This document shows positions 1 through 8,755 of a DNA stretch of 64,000 nt, in pieces. The translations under genes and the position numbers were made by a program. Positions within the stretch are counted from its first letter, which is position 1. Each line of letters starts with the position of its first letter. The stretch spans positions 434,001 through 498,000 of the forward strand of contig CBDATE010000024.1 in NCBI GenBank assembly GCA_965199815.1. The letters run 5' to 3'. The notes beneath the pieces were generated by a model. That model was not told the origin of the DNA. It did not search any database and saw only the letters and a program-made list of their open reading frames with translations. The stretch is from Azotimanducus sp965199815 (GTDB lineage: Bacteria; Pseudomonadota; Gammaproteobacteria; Pseudomonadales; Azotimanducaceae).

Positions 1-3000
1 GTCGCTGTCTGCGTGTCCATGCCGGTGCCCGTAGTGGCCGTTACTGTCACCGTGGTCGTAGTGGTGTTCGCTGCCGTCGGCGTACCGGTGATAGCACCGG
101 TGGTGGCACTGATATTCAGCCCGGCGGGCAGCGTACCTGTGGTCACCGCGTAGGTGACCATCGCGCTGCCGAAGCCCGCCGCCGTTGCCGTCAGCGCCGT
201 GATGGGCGTATCCACCGTCAAGGTCGGCGGCACCGCCGAGTAGCTGAGCGTCACCTGCGAGACAGTCACATCGAAGGTTTCCGTCCCCACCTCCGTGCCG
301 TCGCTCACCGTCACCGTGATGGTCGCGGTGCCTGCGGCTACCGGTGTCACAGTCACCTTGCTGCTGGCGCTGTGGGCGGTCAGCGCCGTGGGGGTCACCG
401 TCGCCACCGCCGGAGCGCTGGAGGCGGCTTGATACTGGAGGCTGTCGCCCGCCGTGCCCGGCGTGGCATCCACATCCACCTCGAAGGGCTGACCCACCCG
501 TGCGCTCTGGTTGGCAATGGCGGTCACCGTCGGTGCTGCCCCGCTCGTGGGAGTGGCAGCGGTGGTCAGGCTCGTGCCCGAGGCTATGCCATCGTTGGCC
601 AGGTTGCGGGTGTCCAGGCGCACGTGATAGCTGGTGTCGTTGTCCAGGCCGGTAATCGTGTACGAGGTGGCGGTGACGGTGTTCACCGCACTCAAGGCGG
701 TGTCGCTCTCGGATGCCTTGCGCCAGCGCACACTGTAGCCGTTCGGTGCACCGAAGGCCGGGTCCCAGGAGACGGCCAGGTTGCCGGAACCGGCCGGGCG
801 CGCTTGCAGGTTCGATGCCGATGTGGCCATCACCGCATCATCGTTGGTGATGGTGACCTCGACGCGAAAGCGAGTGTCGGCGGAATTGGTGATAGTATCA
901 AGATTCCTATGAAGGAATTCGAGGGACAGGGTCTCATCGGGCTCGTAGTTCTCGTCCCCGACGACCGACAGGGTGACCGTGCCTGTAGTCTGCCCTGCCG
1001 CGATATCGACGGAGACAAAGGACACCCTCCTGTAGTCCTCATTGCCGGTGGCGCTGCCATCGATACTCTTCACCGAGAAGGATGTGCGGAAGTAGTCCGT
1101 CCCCTCCAGCGTCACCGTGAAGGTGATGTCGGTGTTGCCGCTGTCGCCCTCGTCCACGCTCAGGAACCCCTCCGGGGTTGTGTCGGTCGCGCCCGGTGCC
1201 CCGGTGCTCGTCAGGCCCGGCACGGAGGCGGTGATGGTCGCCTTCGGAAAGGGGTCGTCGTCATCAATGAGAATAGTGGCCTCCGACCCGGTACTGGCGA
1301 TGGTCGCGCCCCCCGTCGCACTGCTCAGGCCGACCTTGAAGAGCTCGTCCCGCTCGCGGTTCACATCGTCGCTGATGGACACGGTGATGGTCTTGCGGGT
1401 CTCGCCCGCCGCGAAGGTCAGGGTGCCCGAGGCCGCGGTGTAGTCGGCACCTGCGGTGGCGGGGTCGATGCTGCTCGACGAGACGGCAGTGTCGGTGGAG
1501 GAGAAGTCCGCCGTGGCGTAAGCCACGGTCACCGCCTCGGTGCTGGACTCGGACAGGGTGACCTCGAGGGTCACCGCACCGGAGGCGGCATCCTCGTCTA
1601 TCTCACCACGCTGTGCATCGCTTGATGAGACTGTCACCCCGTTGCCCGCGACGGGGGTGATGCTGAGGGAGGGTTGCGAGACAGTCACAGCAAAGGTCTC
1701 TGTGTCCACCTCCGTGCCGTCGCTCACCGTCACCGTGATGGTCGCGGTGCCTGCGGCCACCGGTGTCACAGTCACCTGACTATTGGCATCGTGGGCGGTC
1801 AGCGCCGTGGGGGTCACCGTCGCCACCGCCGGAGCGCTGGAGGCGGCCTGATACTGGAGGCTGTCGCCCGCCGTGCCCGGCGTGGCATCCACATCCACCT
1901 CGAAAGGCTGACCCACCCGCGCGCTCTGGTTGGCAATCGCGGTCACCGTCGGTGCTGCCCCGGCCGTGGGGGTGGCATTGGTGGTCAGGCTCGTGTTCGA
2001 GGCGATGCCATCGTTGGCCAGGTTGCGGGTGTCCAATCGCACGTGATAGCTGGTGTCGTTGTCCAGGCCGGTGATCGTGTACGAGGTGGCGGTGACAGTG
2101 TTCACCGCACTCAAGGCGGTGTCGCTCTCCGATGCCTTGCGCCAGCGCACGCTGTAGCCGTTCGGTGCACCGAAGGCCGGGTCCCAGGAGACGGCCAGGT
2201 TGCCGGAACCGGCCGGGCGCGCTTGCAGGTTCGATGCCGATGTGGCCATCACCGCATCATCGTTGGTGATGGTGACCTCGACGCGAAAGCGAGTGTCGGC
2301 GGAATTGGTGATAGTATCAAGATTCCTATGAAGGAATTCGAGGGACAGGGTCTCATCGGGCTCGTAGTTCTCGTCCCCGACGACCGACAGGGTGACCGTG
2401 CCTGTAGTCTGCCCTGCTGCGATATCGACGGAGACAAAGGACACCCTCCTGTAGTCCTCATTGCCGGTGGCGCTGCCATCGATACTCTTCACCGAGAAGG
2501 ATGTGCGGAAGTAGTCCGTCCCCTCCAGCGTCACCGTGAAGGTGATGTCGGTGTTGCCGCTGTCGCCCTCGTCCACGCTCAGGAACCCCTCCGGGGTTGT
2601 GTCGGTCGCGCCCGGTGCTCCGGTGCTCGTCAGGCCCGGCACGGAGGCGGTGATGGTCGCCTTCGGAAAGGGGTCGTCGTCATCAATGAGAATAGTGGCC
2701 TCCGACCCGGTACTGGCGATGGTCGCGCCCCCCGTCGCACTGCTCAGGCCGACCTTGAAGAGCTCGTCCCGCTCGCGGTTCACATCGTCGCTGATGGACA
2801 CGGTGATGGTCTTGCGGGTCTCGCCCGCCGCGAAGGTCAGGGTGCCCGAGGCCGCGGTGTAGTCGGCACCTGCGGTGGCGGGGTCGATGCTGCTCGACGA
2901 GACGGCAGTGTCGGTGGAGGCGAAGTCCGCCGTGGCATAGGCCACGGTCACCGCCTCGGTGCTGGACTCGGACAGGGTGACCTCGAGGGTCACCGCACCG

Positions 3001-3282
3001 GAGGTGGCATCCTCGTCTATCTCACCGCGCTGTGCATCGCTTGATGAGACTGTCACCCCGTTGCCCGCGACCGGGGCAATGCTGAGGGTGGGTTGCGCGT
3101 GTGCAGCGGCGCTCAGGGTGAGGCATGCGAGGAGGGTGATGAGGGAGGTGCGTACGAGGGGGGGGGGGGGGGGGGGTAGAGTGGTGACAGGATTCGCGAC
3201 AGGTCTGGCGCGAAGCTGTGTTCACGAGGGTCTTGCCCGTGATTTTGCTGGAAGCCAGCATGGAGATGAGCGTACGCGACAT
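1..3282 (-). CDS. Large secreted repeat protein (Calx-beta / Fn3 / Ig-like), partial and frame-interrupted at a poly-C tract
   Basis: The minus strand holds an open frame that runs off the window start, so the C-terminus is missing. After a Sec-type signal (ITLLACLTLSAAAHA, then Gln) it reads as two near-identical 473-residue units. Each unit has two Calx-beta-like domains (GADYTAASGTLTFAAGET; DENYEPDETL), a fibronectin III-like domain (SYTITGLDNDTSYHVRL) and a cadherin/Ig-like domain. A putative Ig domain (PAGLNISATTGAITGTP) follows at about 1-243. The signal-peptide frame has no ATG, GTG or TTG start: going upstream it passes six Pro codons and then meets a TGA at 3222-3224. The best ATG (3282) lies in another frame and would join it only if the 19-C run at 3158-3176 lost one base. 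I infer a surface adhesin or matrix protein that is either phase-variable or affected by a homopolymer miscall. Its ligand is unknown. Confidence 0.72.
259..1677 (-). repeat. 1419-bp tandem repeat, distal copy
   Basis: This is the second unit of a direct tandem duplication with a period of 1419 bp (473 codons, in frame). Bases 259-1677 align without gaps to 1678-3096, with only scattered substitutions. Long stretches, for example 1117-1443 against 2536-2862, give identical translations. Each unit encodes two Calx-beta, one Fn3 and one Ig/cadherin-like domain. Confidence 0.93.
1678..3096 (-). repeat. 1419-bp tandem repeat, proximal copy
   Basis: This is the first unit (nearest the signal peptide) of the in-frame 1419-bp duplication. 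The near-identity of the two units suggests recent duplication or gene conversion. It also makes copy number a likely assembly problem with short reads. Confidence 0.93.
3158..3176. repeat. Homopolymer tract of 19 G (C on the coding strand)
   Basis: Nineteen consecutive G residues on the plus strand lie immediately upstream of the signal-peptide codons of the repeat protein. With 19 bases, neither the ATG at 3282 nor the one at 3361 is in frame with the protein. With 18 bases the 3282 start is in frame, and with 20 (or 17) the 3361 start is. Tracts of this length are known to slip during replication in bacterial contingency loci. Confidence 0.9.
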
Positions 3283-3425
3283 TGGGGTGTCTCAATCCGG
3301 CAAATGAGTGTCGGCATTGTATAACCTCGGGAACCCTGAAGTGCACCGCGTGTTCATTCACTGTCCAAATCGCGAATTGCGTCCATAATGGGAACTACGC
3401 AGTCGTTTGGACATGAGGACAGGGT

Positions 3426-4826
3426 GTGAGCGAAGTTGCCAGAGACCGGCTCGAAACATTATTGCGGCGCGAGTTTCCCGGGATGACGCGCCTGCTGTCG
3501 CTTGAACGTCTGTCCGGCGGTGCAAGCCAGGAAACCTATCGACTGCGTATCGAAACCGGTACAACTACCCGACACCTGTGTCTGCGGCGCGCGACGGGCG
3601 GTCACCTTGATGCCGAAGATGACCGTCGGCCCGGCCTCGAGGTCGAGGCATGTCTCATGCGCGCGGCGAGAAGTGCCGGAGTGCCTGAACCCGAAGTCCA
3701 CTATGTGCTTGACCCCGAGGACGGCCTCGGCGAAGGATTTGTCATGGAATGGCTCGAGGGGGAGACGCTTGGGCATCGTATTGTCACCTCGCCGGAACTT
3801 GAACAGGCGCGCAGCCGGTTCACGCACGAATGCGGCACCCTGCTCGCGCGCATTCATCGTATCGACCTTGATGCCAGCGGCTTGTCCGGTCGGCTCGAGA
3901 CATTGTCCCCAGCCGACTTCGTCAAGCATGTCTGGGAGCGATACAGGGAATTTCAGATACCGCAGCCGATGATTGACTTTACCGCCAGGTGGTTACTGCA
4001 AAACTTGCCAAAAAAGCACTCCATGTGTCTGGTACATAACGATTTTCGTAACGGCAACCTGATGTTGAACGAGGCCGGAATCCGTGCAGTGCTCGACTGG
4101 GAAACAGCGCACATTGGCGATCCGGTACGTGACCTGGGATGGCTGTGCACTCCGTCCTGGCGCTTTGGCGGCAAGTATCCAGTGGGCGGCATTGGCACTC
4201 GCGAAGAGTTGCTTGCTGCCTATGCCGCCGAGTCAGGCCAGACTATCGCACCGGAGCACCTGAAATTCTGGGAAGTCTTCGGTTCTTTCTGGTGGGCCGT
4301 CGGGTGCCTCGGCATGGCGGAGCATTACCGCACTGGACCTGATCAGACGGTCGAGCGACCGGCCATAGGTCGCCGTTCTTCCGAATGCCAGGCGGATTGC
4401 GTCAACCATCTCATTCCGGGGCCTGTCACCCTGCTCGCGCCCGCGTCAGCCTCGTCCGGGCTCGACATGCCGGAAAGCCACGAGCTCCTGCAAAGTGTGC
4501 ACGACTTCCTGCGTCAGGACGTGATGGCCGAAACGCAAGGCCGCACACGATTCCTGTCTCGAGTCGCGAGCAATTCACTGGCAATTCTGATGCGCGAATC
4601 GCAGTTTCTTGCCGCGCATCGACACGAAGAGCATATGCGATTGCGGGCGCTGCTTGCTCGCGAGGCACCGCTACTCGATTTGCGCACAAGCCTGTGCGAG
4701 GCGTTGCGCGACGGGCGCATGCCGCTCGACGAACCGGGTCTTGCGGAACACCTGCGACAAACCACCATGAACCAGTTGCGCATGGACCAGCCGAAATATC
4801 CGGCCTTGCAGGCACACAGTGGCTGA
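3426..4826 (+). CDS. Aminoglycoside phosphotransferase-like kinase with C-terminal DUF6285-like domain
   Basis: The N-terminal ~340 residues are an APH/choline-kinase fold protein. The substrate loop is ERLSGGASQETYRL, the catalytic (Brenner) motif is LVHNDFRNGNLML, and the metal-binding Asp is in AVLDWETAHIGDP. Proteins of this type often sit with acyl-CoA dehydrogenases and probably phosphorylate a small metabolite; no antibiotic substrate is implied. The last ~120 residues (HDFLRQDVMAETQGRTRFLS onward) resemble DUF6285, usually a separate small protein encoded beside such kinases, so this may be a fusion. The start is GTG 3426. It is transcribed away from the repeat protein, and a decayed multi-hairpin fragment begins two bases after its stop. 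The domain call is firm; the substrate is unknown. Confidence 0.85.
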   Translation: MSEVARDRLETLLRREFPGMTRLLSLERLSGGASQETYRLRIETGTTTRHLCLRRATGGHLDAEDDRRPGLEVEACLMRAARSAGVPEPEVHYVLDPEDGLGEGFVMEWLEGETLGHRIVTSPELEQARSRFTHECGTLLARIHRIDLDASGLSGRLETLSPADFVKHVWERYREFQIPQPMIDFTARWLLQNLPKKHSMCLVHNDFRNGNLMLNEAGIRAVLDWETAHIGDPVRDLGWLCTPSWRFGGKYPVGGIGTREELLAAYAAESGQTIAPEHLKFWEVFGSFWWAVGCLGMAEHYRTGPDQTVERPAIGRRSSECQADCVNHLIPGPVTLLAPASASSGLDMPESHELLQSVHDFLRQDVMAETQGRTRFLSRVASNSLAILMRESQFLAAHRHEEHMRLRALLAREAPLLDLRTSLCEALRDGRMPLDEPGLAEHLRQTTMNQLRMDQPKYPALQAHSG

Positions 4827-4827
4827 A

Positions 4828-4863
4828 TATGTTCTGATCAGGCCCATCCATGGACTTGATCGG
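4828..4863 (+). repeat. Decayed hairpin-1 fragment of the multi-hairpin element
   Basis: It begins tatgttctgatca like the full elements and keeps a degenerate version of the first hairpin (arms around ctgatca and ggacttgatcgg). It lies between the convergent kinase and peroxiredoxin genes, where it could act as a terminator. Confidence 0.7.
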
Positions 4864-4872
4864 ACGCGTGCA

Positions 4873-5352
4873 TCAGAGCGCGGCGAGCACCGATTCTGCG
4901 CTGCTCACCTCGAACTTTCCGGGCGCTTCAATGTGCAGCGATGACACCACTCCATCATCAACGATCATGGCATACCGCTGCGAACGCACACCCATGCCAA
5001 ACCCCGTGGCATCAAGCTCGAGCCCGAGCGCTCTGGTGAATTCGCCATTGCCGTCGGCTGCCATGACCAGTGCCTCGGCATTCCTGTCCTTGCCCCAGGC
5101 ATCCATCACGAACACATCGTTCACTGACAGGCAAATGACGCTATCTACTCCCTTGGCGAAGAACTCGTCGGCCTTGACGACAAATCCCGGAAGATGGGCG
5201 ATGGAACAGGTGGGGGTGTAGGCCCCCGGTACCGCGAACAGCACCACCTTCTTGCCGGCAAACAACTCGTCTCTGGAGTGCGGCCTGGGTTTGCCATCCG
5301 ACATGATTGTCAACCCGACTTCGGGAAGCTGATCACCTACGCTGATTGTCAA
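4873..5352 (-). CDS. Peroxiredoxin (Prx5-type, AhpC/TSA redoxin)
   Basis: This is a thioredoxin-fold peroxidase that reduces H2O2 and organic hydroperoxides in the cytosol. The peroxidatic Cys lies in PGAYTPTCS, preceded by VVLFAVPGAYTP. The rest (VICLSVNDVFVMDAWGKD, GMGVRSQRYAMIVDDG) is typical of the Prx5/hybrid peroxiredoxin branch. The open frame extends to an ATG at 5400, but a TTG at 5352 preceded by GGAG eight bases upstream yields a protein starting (L)TISVGDQLPE. This matches the family's usual N-terminus and its length of about 160 residues, so I prefer the TTG. It follows the Nudix gene on the same strand and may be cotranscribed with it. Confidence 0.9.
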   Translation of the reverse strand: MTISVGDQLPEVGLTIMSDGKPRPHSRDELFAGKKVVLFAVPGAYTPTCSIAHLPGFVVKADEFFAKGVDSVICLSVNDVFVMDAWGKDRNAEALVMAADGNGEFTRALGLELDATGFGMGVRSQRYAMIVDDGVVSSLHIEAPGKFEVSSAESVLAAL

Positions 5353-5436
5353 GGGAAATACTCCGGTTGAAACAGGCATCATGGTAGCAGGAAGCGCCAT
5401 CAGGGCGCGCCCCGTGGGCGCGACTTTTCGCCGCCT

Positions 5437-5472
5437 TCAGCGCCAGGCAAACCCTCAGCGCCAGGCAAAATA
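5437..5472 (-). repeat. 18-bp tandem duplication carrying the Nudix stop codon
   Basis: Two in-frame copies (5437-5454 and 5455-5472) of an 18-bp unit encode Phe-Ala-Trp-Arg-stop. The Nudix gene therefore ends at the first copy and a second identical stop follows in frame. Confidence 0.85.
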
Positions 5473-6120
5473 GGGTTGTTCGTAGTGCGCCACCCGCGTC
5501 TCGCGTCCAAGCAGGCACACCTCGCGAAACTGATACAGGAGTGCCGCACTCGGTGCCGCAATCCAGGATTCCCCGATGGGCATACGCAAGACCGGATGCT
5601 CGTTCTCGGGAATCTGCGACAGCAACGGCGCATCCTCGCGCAGAAGCTCGGCAACCGGAATGCGATGCACCGAAGCCACCTCGTGCGGATTCGCATGCAG
5701 GGTTCGCTTCGCTCCAGCCCACACCACTACCGGTGTTATCACATATCCCGAGCGGGTGGCAAAATCATCGAGCCTGCCAAGCACATCCCCCGCATCAAGC
5801 TCGAGACCAATTTCTTCATGCACTTCGCGAAGCGCGGTCTGTTCGGGCGTTTCACCAGCATCCATGCGCCCTCCGGGGAAAGCCCACTGCCCGGCATGAC
5901 TGCGCAGGTCACTGGCGCGACGAGTCAGGATGATGGCCGCCTCGTTATTCCAGTGGTCATATTCTGCGAGGCCCGGTACGCCACCTCCCGGACCGACATC
6001 AGTGAGCGCCAGGGCTACCGCGCTCCGCTTTCCACTGAACAGCGAGTTATCGACCCTGAAGGCAGCAAGCCGGTTGCTGACCAGTTCTCGCCAGCGCTGA
6101 TCACAGAGAAATTCGTTCAC
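5455..6120 (-). CDS. Nudix hydrolase, CoA pyrophosphatase type (NudL-like)
   Basis: The Nudix box is complete: GGRMDAGETPEQTALREVHE followed by EIGLELD, providing the Mg2+-binding glutamates. The preceding AAIILTRRASDLRSHAGQWA segment and the length of 221 residues fit the NudL branch, which cleaves CoA and derivatives into 3',5'-ADP and 4'-phosphopantetheine. The GTG start at 6120 overlaps the stop of the dehalogenase gene (GTGA), indicating translational coupling. CoA hydrolase activity is inferred from family resemblance. Its location downstream of an enoyl-CoA hydratase is consistent with acyl-CoA turnover. Confidence 0.87.
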   Translation of the reverse strand: MNEFLCDQRWRELVSNRLAAFRVDNSLFSGKRSAVALALTDVGPGGGVPGLAEYDHWNNEAAIILTRRASDLRSHAGQWAFPGGRMDAGETPEQTALREVHEEIGLELDAGDVLGRLDDFATRSGYVITPVVVWAGAKRTLHANPHEVASVHRIPVAELLREDAPLLSQIPENEHPVLRMPIGESWIAAPSAALLYQFREVCLLGRETRVAHYEQPYFAWR

Positions 6121-7001
6121 CCGAGTGCAACAAGCCAGTCTCGCAAGGCGCTACCTATGTCTTCGGCCGCATCCTCTTGAACAAAATGTCCCCCGCGCAC
6201 ACGCACTTCCGTCTGATTCGGCCAGGTGCGACAAAACGCGAGCTGGGCACCGCTCAGAATAGCTCCCGGCTCAACATTGACGAACAGCTTGGGCACCTCG
6301 CTGGCGGCCAGATAGCTGGCGTAGGCCGAGACAATTTCAACCACCTCTGCGGGCTCTCCGTCAATGGGAATTTGACGTGGCCAACTCAGGGTTGGGCGCC
6401 GGTCTTCTCCGGCCACAAGAAACGGACGCCGATATTCGGCCATTTCTTCATCAGACAACCGGCGCACAATGGACCCGGGCAAAATGCGTTCCACGAAGAG
6501 ATTCCTGTCAAGCGCCATCTCTTCTCCTGCAGCCGAACGAAGCCCCTGAAAAATATCGCGTGCGGCCTCTGGCCATTCATCCCAGCTGACTGGCCGCACT
6601 ATGGCTTCCATGTAGCAGAGACCCTTGATGCGCGCGGGATGGCGTCTCGCCCAATCGAAGCCGAGTGCCGAACCCCAGTCGTGCACCACCAGCACCACCT
6701 GATTTCCGAGGTCAAGCTCGTCAAGCAACCGGTCAAGGTATTCACGATGCTCGATGAAGGTGTAGCTGTCCGGGCCGGAATCGGGAAGCTTGTCCGAATC
6801 TCCCATGCCGATCAGATCTGGTGCGATGCAGCGCCCGAGATCGCTCACGTGCGGAAGAATGTTTCGCCACAGAAACGAAGAGGTTGGATTGCCATGCAGA
6901 AAGACGATGGCATCGCCCGTGCCCTGCTCCACACAGGCCATGTTCAGCCCGTTCACCTGAAGGCGTTTCTTGCTGCCGAGAAAATCGCTGACAGTGCTCA
7001 T
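6117..7001 (-). CDS. Haloalkane dehalogenase (HLD-II-like alpha/beta hydrolase)
   Basis: This 294-residue alpha/beta hydrolase has the full haloalkane-dehalogenase signature. The oxyanion and halide loop is HGNPTSS (36-42, Asn38). The nucleophile is Asp108 in VVHDWGSALG, with halide-binding Trp109. Glu132 in CYMEAIVRP is the catalytic acid and His272 in RGGHF the base. The Asn/Trp halide pair and the Glu acid after strand 6 are what define HLD-II enzymes such as LinB and DhaA. Such enzymes convert haloalkanes to alcohols plus halide. The start at 7001 follows a good GGGAG site. It lies in a three-gene run (enoyl-CoA hydratase, dehalogenase, Nudix). The natural substrate is unknown. Confidence 0.88.
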   Translation of the reverse strand: MSTVSDFLGSKKRLQVNGLNMACVEQGTGDAIVFLHGNPTSSFLWRNILPHVSDLGRCIAPDLIGMGDSDKLPDSGPDSYTFIEHREYLDRLLDELDLGNQVVLVVHDWGSALGFDWARRHPARIKGLCYMEAIVRPVSWDEWPEAARDIFQGLRSAAGEEMALDRNLFVERILPGSIVRRLSDEEMAEYRRPFLVAGEDRRPTLSWPRQIPIDGEPAEVVEIVSAYASYLAASEVPKLFVNVEPGAILSGAQLAFCRTWPNQTEVRVRGGHFVQEDAAEDIGSALRDWLVALG

Positions 7002-7019
7002 GTTGATCTCCCGTTCCTG

Positions 7020-7055
7020 TTATTGCCCGCTTTACTGGCCGCTTTACTGCCCGCT
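7020..7055 (-). repeat. Three tandem 12-bp copies of a stop-codon region
   Basis: Bases 7020-7031, 7032-7043 and 7044-7055 are three 12-bp units, each reading Ser-Gly-Gln (or a one-base variant)-stop in frame with the enoyl-CoA hydratase gene. They end 18 bp before the dehalogenase start. Confidence 0.85.
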
Positions 7056-7835
7056 GAAATTCGCCTGACGCTTGTCCAGAAACGCCTTGATGCCTTCGCG
7101 GCCATCGGATGACACAGACGCATCGGCAATCCCGCGCGCCTCGTATTCCATCTGCGTCTCCAGACCTCGGCTCATGCTTTCGTTCAGGAGCCGCTTGACA
7201 GCCCCGAAGGCGCGGGTCGGCCCCGCTGCGAGCTTCTCGGCCAGCTTGCGTGCCGCATCCATAAGCTCCGCATCCGGCACAACCCGGTTGATAAGCCCCC
7301 AATCCAGCGCCTCCTTGGCGCTCAGCATGCGATTGGTCAGCATCAACTCACTGGCGCGCGCATGGCCGATGCGCCGCGGAAGAAACCAGGAACTGCTGCC
7401 ATCCGGCGACAGGCCGGCGTTGGTGTAAGCGAGCAGATACCTTGATGATTCCGCACCGAGAATCATGTCACCAGAGATCGCGAGGCTGAACCCGCCACCC
7501 GCGGCCATGCCGTTGACCGCAGTCACCACCGGAGCGTTCATGCGCACCAGACGCGATACGGCGGTGTGTACATGCGCGGTCATGTCAAGCAGCAGGGCAT
7601 GAGGCCCCCCGTCGGCTTCAGCCATGGCAGACAAGTCCCCTCCGGCACAGAACATGCGTCCGCGACCGGTCAGGATGACCGCGCGAATGGATGCATCCCC
7701 GACGCAGCGGTTGGCCAGATCCGCCAGTTCGTGCGCAAGCTCCGAGCTGAGCGCATTGCCGTTCGCAGGACGATTCAGGGTGACCTCGAGTACGCTCTCG
7801 CGACGCTCGACAAGCAGGACAGGTTCGTTGGACAT
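7044..7835 (-). CDS. Enoyl-CoA hydratase/isomerase family protein
   Basis: This is a crotonase-fold protein of 263 residues. The oxyanion-hole segments are RGRMFCAGGDLSAMAE (about 59-74) and NGMAAGGGFSLAISGD (about 108-123). The second catalytic Glu of classical hydratases is replaced (GLSPDGSSSWFLPRRIG), so isomerase or another crotonase chemistry is equally possible. The C-terminal helical part (ALDWGLINRVVPDAEL, AFGAVKRLLNESMSRG) is typical. It is the first gene of the run with the dehalogenase and Nudix hydrolase, starting about 40 bp after tyrA ends, so read-through from the gyrA-tyrA block is possible. Confidence 0.88.
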   Translation of the reverse strand: MSNEPVLLVERRESVLEVTLNRPANGNALSSELAHELADLANRCVGDASIRAVILTGRGRMFCAGGDLSAMAEADGGPHALLLDMTAHVHTAVSRLVRMNAPVVTAVNGMAAGGGFSLAISGDMILGAESSRYLLAYTNAGLSPDGSSSWFLPRRIGHARASELMLTNRMLSAKEALDWGLINRVVPDAELMDAARKLAEKLAAGPTRAFGAVKRLLNESMSRGLETQMEYEARGIADASVSSDGREGIKAFLDKRQANFSGQ

Positions 7836-7877
7836 CTAGGGAATACTGTGCCGGAAAGGCTGTTGACGCAAGTCTGT

Positions 7878-8744
7878 TTACCTTAGCACGGTCAGCACTT
7901 CGCTCGCCTTGTGCAGGGCATCCTGCATGGCATCTGGCTGGTCGAGCCAGTTCTCGAACTGTGCCAACTGCACCTGAAAGCGGCCAATGAGTTCGCGCAG
8001 CTCGTCCTGATTCGCCGTGAAGATGCTTTGCCAGACCCTGGCATCCGCTTGCGCGATACGCGTGAAGTCACGAAATCCGGGGCCCACTACCTGTCGCAAG
8101 GATTCAGGCTGCTTGTCGGCGAGCACCATCACATAGCAGAAGGCGAGCAGATGCGGCAGGTGGCTGGTTGCGGCCAGCAGTTGATCGTGGCTCTCCGGAC
8201 TCATTTCCACACACTGTGCGCCACAAAGCGACCACAGCCGTTCGGCGGTACGGCGCAGGGATGGGTTGCCTGTGGTCAGAATAACGACCAGTCGATCAAC
8301 GAACATGTCGGCACACGCCGCGCCCGGTCCGGACTGATCGGTGCCGGCGACAGGATGCACGGATACGAATCGGCCATCTGTGCCGACCAGCTCGCCAAGG
8401 GCTTCCAGCACCTGCCCCTTCACGCTGCCGACTTCCATGACCCAGTTCGCCCCGGCATCCAGGCATTCGCGTACGCAGGTTGCCACGACAGACACTGGTG
8501 TCGCCACCAGCACCAGATCGCAGTTGCCCGCCAGCTCGCGGACAGACGAACAGGCGTGATCAAGGATGCCAAGCGCCAGCGCTTGCTCCGGTACGCCTTC
8601 GCCAGGGTCGAATCCGAGCACTTGCGTGACAATCCCGGCGCGCTTCGCGGCCAGTGCGAGAGAGCCGCCAATCATGCCCGTGCCCACAAGACCCAGGCGA
8701 AAAGGCACGGGCCAGGAATCAGATGTCTGGGCCCGCGCCTGCAT
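7878..8744 (-). CDS. tyrA: Prephenate dehydrogenase
   Basis: It converts prephenate to 4-hydroxyphenylpyruvate with NAD(P)+ in tyrosine synthesis. The dinucleotide-binding glycine motif GLVGTGMIGGSLA is at about 19-31, followed by the prephenate-binding SVHPVAGTDQSGP segment. It is the 288-residue monofunctional form without chorismate mutase or aroA fusion. It starts 11 bp after pheA, completing a gyrA-serC-pheA-tyrA order. The aroA, cmk and rpsA genes that often follow in Pseudomonas-like genomes are absent here. Confidence 0.93.
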   Translation of the reverse strand: MQARAQTSDSWPVPFRLGLVGTGMIGGSLALAAKRAGIVTQVLGFDPGEGVPEQALALGILDHACSSVRELAGNCDLVLVATPVSVVATCVRECLDAGANWVMEVGSVKGQVLEALGELVGTDGRFVSVHPVAGTDQSGPGAACADMFVDRLVVILTTGNPSLRRTAERLWSLCGAQCVEMSPESHDQLLAATSHLPHLLAFCYVMVLADKQPESLRQVVGPGFRDFTRIAQADARVWQSIFTANQDELRELIGRFQVQLAQFENWLDQPDAMQDALHKASEVLTVLR

Positions 8745-8755
8745 GAACAGGGCGC

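Noticed and set aside
372..3044. Long plus-strand open frames (417 and 456 codons) in the first 3 kb
   Set aside because: They are low-complexity antisense frames (Gly, Arg, His, Val-rich) opposite the Calx-beta/Fn3 repeat protein. They repeat with the same 1419-bp period only because the DNA does; the minus-strand frame has recognisable domains.
3426..4826. Antibiotic-resistance aminoglycoside phosphotransferase
   Set aside because: The kinase motifs are those of the broad APH superfamily, and the C-terminal DUF6285-like region points to the metabolic branch. There is no mobile or resistance context.
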